Assembly: GCA_900540095.1 (NCBI GenBank)
Contig: UQEO01000074.1
Location: forward strand, 1 to 9,472
Origin: an uncultured Collinsella sp.
Lineage (GTDB): Bacteria > Actinomycetota > Coriobacteriia > Coriobacteriales > Coriobacteriaceae
DNA length: 9,472 nt
Reading direction: 5' to 3'
Part shown: piece after piece, positions 6,376 through 9,472 of the stretch
Layout: each line of letters opens with the position of its first letter
Numbering within the stretch: the first letter of the stretch is position 1
Program-made: the position numbers and the translations under genes
Notes under the pieces: model-generated
Database searches by the model: none
The model's input: only the letters and a program-made list of their open reading frames with translations
What the model was told of the DNA's origin: nothing

Positions 6376-7617
6376 ATGACGAAAGGTCTGCACGTGCCTT
6401 CCGAGATCGGCAAGCTCAGGAAGGTCTGCCTGCACCGTCCCGGCGACGAGCTCCTCAACCTGCCGCCCGACGAGCTCGAGCGACTCCTGTTCGACGACGT
6501 CCCGTTCCTGGAGGTCGCGCAGCAGGAGCACGACACCTTCGCCCAGATCCTGAGGGACCAGGGCGTGGAGGTCCTCTATCTCGAGAACCTCGTCGCCGAG
6601 GTGTTCGACCAGGTCCCCGGCGCCCGCGCCGAGTTCACCGACCAGTACATCGCCGAGGCCGGCATCCGCGGCCAGCACATGCCGCAGATCGTCCGCGAGA
6701 AGCTGGACTCCATCGAGGACAACCTCGAGTTCGTCAAGAAGACCATGGCCGGCATGACCAAGTCCGAGATCGACATGCCCCTCACGGCGTCCACGACCCT
6801 CGACTCCCTGGTCAACTCCGAGTCCGAGTCCGACCTGATCATCGACCCGATGCCCAACCTCTACTTCACCCGCGACCCGTTCGCGGTCGTCGGCGAGGGC
6901 GTCAACCTCAACCGCATGTACTCGGTCACCCGCAACCGCGAGACCCTGTACGGCAAGTACGTCTTCAAGTACCACCCCGACTACAAGGACGTCTCGCTGT
7001 ACTTCCGCCGCGACTGCCAGTTCCACACCGAGGGCGGCGACGTGCTGAACATCAACGAGAAGACCCTCGCCGTCGGCATCTCCCAGCGCACCCAGGCCGC
7101 CGCGATCGACGTCATGGCCCAGAACATCTTCTGGAACTCCGACTCCAAGGTCGAGCGCATCCTGGCCTTCGACATCCCGGTCTCGCGCGCCTTCATGCAC
7201 CTCGACACGGTCTTCACCCAGATCGACGTCGATAAGTTCACGATCCACCCCGCCATCATGGGCACCCTGCGCGTCTACGAGCTGACCGCCGGCAAGAACC
7301 CGGGCGACGTGAACATCCGCCTGATCGAGGACACCCTCGAGCACGTCTTGGAGGACGCCACCGGCGTCGACCAGGTCAAGCTGATCCCCTGCGGCGGCGG
7401 CGACCCGATCGCGGCCTCCCGCGAGCAGTGGAACGACGGCTCCAACACTCTGTGCGTCGAGCCCGGCAAGATCTGCGTCTACGCCCGCAACACCGTCACC
7501 AACGACGTGCTGTACAAGGAGGGCCTGGACCTTCTCGTCGTGCCCTCCGCCGAGCTCTCCCGCGGCCGCGGCGGCCCGCGCTGCATGAGCATGCCCTTCT
7601 GGCGCGAGGACCTCTAA
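6376..7617 (+). CDS. arcA: Arginine deiminase
   Basis: 413 residues, full length for ADI. It hydrolyses L-arginine to L-citrulline and ammonia in the cytoplasm, the first step of the ADI pathway that yields ATP through ArcB and ArcC and counters acid. Guanidino-modifying-enzyme motifs are intact: CLHRPGDEL (18-26), FDDVPFL (39-45), FTRDPF with Asp167, FHTEGGD with Glu219, HLD with His275 and Asp277, and the nucleophile Cys403 in RGRGGPRCMSMPFWRED near the C-terminus. Codon third positions are almost all C or G, much more extreme than in the neighbours, which suits a very highly expressed protein; a side effect is a long false open frame on the opposite strand. Expression is probably set by the direct-repeat activator site and leader upstream. 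A strong hairpin 60 nt after the stop separates it from arcT. Confidence 0.98.
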   Translation: MTKGLHVPSEIGKLRKVCLHRPGDELLNLPPDELERLLFDDVPFLEVAQQEHDTFAQILRDQGVEVLYLENLVAEVFDQVPGARAEFTDQYIAEAGIRGQHMPQIVREKLDSIEDNLEFVKKTMAGMTKSEIDMPLTASTTLDSLVNSESESDLIIDPMPNLYFTRDPFAVVGEGVNLNRMYSVTRNRETLYGKYVFKYHPDYKDVSLYFRRDCQFHTEGGDVLNINEKTLAVGISQRTQAAAIDVMAQNIFWNSDSKVERILAFDIPVSRAFMHLDTVFTQIDVDKFTIHPAIMGTLRVYELTAGKNPGDVNIRLIEDTLEHVLEDATGVDQVKLIPCGGGDPIAASREQWNDGSNTLCVEPGKICVYARNTVTNDVLYKEGLDLLVVPSAELSRGRGGPRCMSMPFWREDL

Positions 7618-7650
7618 GGTCTTCAAGGACCCGTACAGGTCATAATACAT

Positions 7651-7672
7651 ACATCTAGCTGCCATTAGATGT
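7651..7672 (+). other. Small hairpin in the arcA 3' region
   Basis: ACATCTA (7651-7657) and TAGATGT (7666-7672) form a 7-bp stem with an 8-nt loop, just upstream of the main terminator hairpin. It may be a weak processing or pausing element; chance cannot be excluded. Confidence 0.3.
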
Positions 7673-7677
7673 CTTCC

Positions 7678-7711
7678 ATTGGGGCGGTGCGGGTTTTCGC
7701 ACCGCCCCAAT
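7678..7711 (+). terminator. Terminator/attenuator hairpin between arcA and arcT
   Basis: ATTGGGGCGGTGCG (7678-7691) pairs perfectly with CGCACCGCCCCAAT (7698-7711), a 14-bp stem with a 6-nt loop. The following TCTTGT is a poor U-tract, so partial termination is plausible. No convincing separate promoter is seen in the 55 bp to arcT, so arcT probably depends on readthrough. The stem would also protect the arcA mRNA 3' end. Confidence 0.75.
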
Positions 7712-7766
7712 CTTGTATGAGGAACGTCAACACGGTTGGATGACTGCTTTTGTAAGGAGCTTGGCC

Positions 7767-8891
7767 ATGGGCATCAAGACGATTGGCGTTGAGGAATGGC
7801 TCAACGTTTGGGAGAAGAGCGCCACGTGGGACATCGCCCAGTCGACGATCTCGTCGCTCACCATGGGCGAGCTGCGCGCGCTCGATGAGCAGGACGGCGC
7901 CACGTTCTACGAGCGCCTGGACCGCGAGAAGATGAACTACGGCTGGATCGAGGGTTCGCCGGAGTTTAAGGCTGAGGTTGCCAAGCTGTATCGTCGCGAG
8001 GTCAATCCCGATCACATTCTGCAGACCAATGGCTGCACGGGTGCGAACCTCAACGCCATCATGGCCGTGGTCGAGCCCGGCGACCACGTTATCGCCGAGT
8101 GGCCTACCTATGCGCCGCTCTATGAGATCCCACGTACGCTCGGCGCCGAGGTCGAGTATTGGGAGCTTCGCGAGGGGCTCGGATGGAAACCCGATATCGA
8201 ACAGCTCAAGCGCCTCGTTCGTCCCAACACGAAGCTCATCTGCATCAACAACGCATCGAACCCCATCGGTACGGTGCTCGATGCCGATATGCTCGGCCAG
8301 ATTGCCGAGATCGCCCGCTCGGTGGGCGCCTATGTGCTGTGCGACGAGGTGTACCTGCCGCTTGAGAACACCGAGGCCTTTATGTCGATGGCTGACGTGT
8401 ACGAGAGGGCCATTGTCACCAACTCGTTGTCGAAGACCTATTCGACGCCTGCGGCACGCGTGGGCTGGGTCGTGGCAGACGAAGAGATATCCAACCGAAT
8501 CCGCACCTATCGCGATTACACCATGATCTGCGGCGGTGTGTTCAACGACGCCCTGGCGACCTATGTGCTTGAGCACAAGGACAAGATCCTCGAGCGCAAT
8601 CGCAAGATCGTGTTTGGCAACCGCGATATCGCGCAGGCTTGGATCGATACGCAGCATCGCGTTTCCTGGACGGCCCCACAGGGCGTGTCTACCTCGTTAA
8701 TCCAGCTGGATATTCCCGAGGACGACGAGGAGTTCTGCAAGCGCCTGCTGGCCGAGAGGGGAGTGCTGCTGGTTCCCGGTAGCCGGTTTGAGCTTCCTTG
8801 CGGCGCTCGACTGGGTTACTGCGCAAGCGAAGATGTTCTTCGCGAGGGCCTGAGGCTTCTGGGTGAGGCTCTGGCCGAGTTCGATCGCTAG
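7767..8891 (+). CDS. arcT: PLP-dependent class I/II aminotransferase, ArcT-like
   Basis: 374 residues from the ATG at 7767, chosen for AAGGAG (7754-7759) 7 nt upstream; a TTG at 7713 in frame would start next to the terminator stem. Fold-type I landmarks are NGCTGANLNAI (88-98), the cofactor-stacking Tyr115 in PTYAPLY, Asn165 in NASNPIG, Asp193 and Tyr196 in CDEVYLP, the Schiff-base Lys223 in NSLSKTYSTPAARVGW, phosphate-binding Arg231, and Arg348 in CGARLGYC for the substrate carboxylate. The opening GIKTIGVEEWLN and MNYGWIEGSPEF recall aminotransferases of ADI operons, for example ArcT of Lactobacillus sakei; this is recalled, not searched. ArcT's substrate is not established, and a link to arginine, ornithine or citrulline is guessed from position. 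It sits between two arcA-type control regions. Codon use is ordinary, unlike arcA. Aminotransferase family is certain, ArcT less so. Confidence 0.85.
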   Translation: MGIKTIGVEEWLNVWEKSATWDIAQSTISSLTMGELRALDEQDGATFYERLDREKMNYGWIEGSPEFKAEVAKLYRREVNPDHILQTNGCTGANLNAIMAVVEPGDHVIAEWPTYAPLYEIPRTLGAEVEYWELREGLGWKPDIEQLKRLVRPNTKLICINNASNPIGTVLDADMLGQIAEIARSVGAYVLCDEVYLPLENTEAFMSMADVYERAIVTNSLSKTYSTPAARVGWVVADEEISNRIRTYRDYTMICGGVFNDALATYVLEHKDKILERNRKIVFGNRDIAQAWIDTQHRVSWTAPQGVSTSLIQLDIPEDDEEFCKRLLAERGVLLVPGSRFELPCGARLGYCASEDVLREGLRLLGEALAEFDR

Positions 8892-8939
8892 GATTCCGAC
8901 GGCTCTCAAAGCCGATCAAATCTGTCTACGATTATCGAT

Positions 8940-8978
8940 AACAGTTCCGTTTCCCATGAGGGGAGCGGGACTGTTTTT
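8940..8978 (+). terminator. Intrinsic terminator after arcT
   Basis: A 16-bp stem (8940-8955 with 8960-8975, three G.U pairs) closes an ATGA loop and runs into TTTTT (8974-8978). It lies about 50 nt after the arcT stop and is a textbook Rho-independent terminator. A small CGGCT/AGCCG hairpin (8900-8914) precedes it. Confidence 0.88.
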
Positions 8979-9056
8979 CTATACCGAGAAGTCAAGTTGT
9001 TACAAATGGGGCCGTAAAGCGAGCCGGTATCCGCTGGGCCTTATACTGAGTTTCCG

Positions 9057-9086
9057 GTGAACGGTATCAAGCGTCTGGTAAACGGT
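9057..9086 (-). promoter_or_regulatory. Third LytTR-type repeat pair, minus strand
   Basis: Read on the minus strand, ACCGTTTAC (9086-9078) and ACCGTTCAC (9065-9057) are direct repeats with a 12-bp gap, the same core and spacing as the two arcA-proximal pairs. No -35/-10 stands at the expected distance on the minus strand (CAGTAT and GGCTCG occur there), so it may be a remote or auxiliary site rather than a promoter-proximal one. Confidence 0.45.
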
Positions 9087-9101
9087 AATTTATTTACCAG
9101 A
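9074..9101. repeat. Perfect inverted repeat, 9-bp arms
   Basis: TCTGGTAAA (9074-9082) and TTTACCAGA (9093-9101) are exact inverted copies around 10 bp. The left arm overlaps one of the minus-strand direct repeats (9078-9086). Operator-like in size; without a following T-run it is not a typical terminator. Confidence 0.6.
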
Positions 9102-9102
9102 A

Positions 9103-9177
9103 ATGAATAGGACAAACTTTTTTCTGAATAAAAATGAAAATGGTTGAGACGCGGTATGAACCGCTAGTTCTATTCAT
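9103..9177. repeat. Imperfect inverted repeat enclosing a small hairpin
   Basis: ATGAATAGGAC (9103-9113) and GTTCTATTCAT (9167-9177) are inverted, with one G.U-type mismatch over 11 bp. A GCGGT/ACCGC stem with ATGA loop (9151-9164) sits just inside the right arm. It could be a remnant of a small mobile element or a structured RNA; no transposase or target-site duplication is evident. Confidence 0.35.
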
Positions 9178-9314
9178 AGCTTTAGTGGAAATATGCAATT
9201 TGAGGATGGTTTAACAAAGTTAAGTTCCATTTGATTTTAGGATTGAAAACGCGTTTAAGCACGTAAATAGGCTTTATTAAGATGAAGTGTGCCATGCGTG
9301 AAGTATATGTGTAT

Positions 9315-9344
9315 GCCGTTCACCCCCTATAAAAAACCGTTCGG
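9315..9344 (+). promoter_or_regulatory. LytTR-type direct-repeat activator site before the second arcA-type gene
   Basis: GCCGTTCAC (9315-9323) and ACCGTTCGG (9336-9344), a 12-bp gap, and 8 bp to the candidate -35: the same geometry as upstream of arcA. The first repeat departs from the LytTR consensus at its outer bases, so binding may be weaker than in copy 1. Confidence 0.58.
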
Positions 9345-9352
9345 GGGCAAGG

Positions 9353-9381
9353 TGGAAGTATGGGCTGATTTTGGATATAAA
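9353..9381 (+). promoter_or_regulatory. Promoter of the second arcA-type gene
   Basis: TGGAAG (9353-9358), a 17-bp spacer and TATAAA (9376-9381), matching the arcA promoter in both elements and spacing. The conserved TTTTGGATATAA block is present. Confidence 0.6.
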
Positions 9382-9398
9382 TATGTCGTCAGCAATAA

Positions 9399-9446
9399 CG
9401 CCTCACACGGAGGGGCGCTAACGAATCGGCCCTGACAAGGGCCCGA
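9399..9446 (+). ncRNA. Two-hairpin 5' leader, copy 2
   Basis: Hairpin 1 pairs CGCCTC (9399-9404) with GGGGCG (9412-9417). Hairpin 2 pairs TCGGCCCT (9426-9433) with AGGGCC-C-GA (9438-9446) around a GACA loop. Hairpin 2 is two pairs longer than in copy 1 yet keeps the same bulged C, which points to constraint on structure. Confidence 0.5.
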
Positions 9447-9463
9447 AAGAAAGGTAGGAGGCC

Positions 9464-9472
9464 ATGACGAAA
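9464..9472 (+). CDS. Start of a second arcA-like gene (first three codons only)
   Basis: ATG ACG AAA (Met-Thr-Lys) follows AGGTAGGAGGCC exactly as in arcA, whose protein also begins MTK. The frame leaves the window after three codons, so the product is inferred only from identity of the control region and start codons. A second arginine deiminase is most likely; another arc gene that captured the same leader is possible. Confidence 0.55.

Larger units (their letters stand above)
6227..6384 (+). repeat. arcA control region, copy 1 of a duplicated module
   Basis: This 158-bp block (regulator repeats, promoter, two-hairpin leader, ribosome site, first three codons) is paralogous to 9315-9472. 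Regulator site to ATG is 149 bp in both and -10 to ATG is 88 bp in both, although small insertions and deletions lie between. The last 32 nt, starting GCCCGAAAG and ending at the third codon, are identical; elsewhere identity is patchy. This marks an old, selected duplication rather than a recent copy. Confidence 0.85.
8979..9314. other. AT-rich intergenic region before the second arcA-type gene
   Basis: No credible coding frame. It holds a minus-strand LytTR-type repeat pair within or beside a perfect inverted repeat (9057-9101), a longer imperfect inverted repeat (9103-9177), and at its right end blocks shared with the region before arcA (TTGAAAAC 9243-9250, GAAGTG 9284-9289). Base composition contrasts sharply with the genes on either side. 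Confidence 0.6.
9315..9472 (+). repeat. arcA-type control region, copy 2 of the duplicated module
   Basis: Paralogous to 6227-6384, with the same order of elements and the same 149-bp distance from the regulator site to the ATG. The final 32 nt, including ATGACGAAA, are identical to copy 1. The block runs to the window edge, so the similarity probably continues into the gene. Confidence 0.85.

Noticed and set aside
6232..7710. Open frame of about 490 codons on the minus strand, opposite arcA
   Set aside because: It is the shadow of arcA's C/G-ending codons: low-complexity Asp/Val/Gly/Leu composition, no family resemblance, and arcA's catalytic motifs are intact on the plus strand.
7665..8657. 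330-codon minus-strand open frame opposite arcT
   Set aside because: Covers intact aminotransferase motifs on the plus strand and crosses the arcA terminator; no ribosome site or family match.
1..9472. tRNA, rRNA, CRISPR, insertion sequence or prophage genes
   Set aside because: No cloverleaf, rRNA segment, regularly spaced repeat array, transposase or integrase seen on either strand.

Overview
The window looks like a piece of a Coriobacteriia (Actinobacteria) chromosome, most like Collinsella. Coding GC is high, the genes are packed with strong hairpin terminators, and the arginine deiminase (ADI) genes sit in AT-rich spacers. The organism call is an inference from gene content and codon style, not a database result.

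Left half (1-5863), all on the minus strand. In transcription order the genes are ppk (polyphosphate kinase 1 with an unusual Pro/Glu-rich C-terminal tail), rlmD (23S rRNA m5U methyltransferase with a TRAM domain and a 4Fe-4S cysteine set), then a tight cluster of a DJ-1-family protein, a Maf-type nucleotide pyrophosphatase (4-bp overlap with the DJ-1 gene) and a P1/DmpA-like peptidase cut by the window edge. Intrinsic terminators follow ppk, rlmD and maf. The peptidase homologue carries Ala-Ala-Ala where this family normally has its Ser/Thr nucleophile.

Right half (5864-9472), on the plus strand. It holds arcA (complete arginine deiminase), an arcT-type PLP aminotransferase, and the first three codons of a gene whose upstream region is a paralogous copy of the arcA upstream region, so probably a second arcA. 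ADI turns arginine into citrulline and ammonia; arcB, arcC and a transporter would complete the ATP-yielding pathway but are not in view. A strong hairpin between arcA and arcT should make arcT a lower-level readthrough product.

The most interesting signal is regulatory. Both arcA-type promoters have two direct repeats of an ACCGTTC-type 9-mer separated by exactly 12 bp (21-bp period). The downstream repeat ends exactly 8 bp before a candidate -35 element (TGGAAT/TGGAAG), followed by a 17-bp spacer and TATAAC/TATAAA. This layout matches sites of LytTR-domain response regulators (AgrA/ComE type). A third pair with the same 12-bp spacing lies on the minus strand at 9057-9086. Each promoter feeds a leader of about 75 nt with two hairpins that keep pairing despite base changes. 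Together these suggest a duplicated ADI control module, possibly tied to quorum or two-component signalling.
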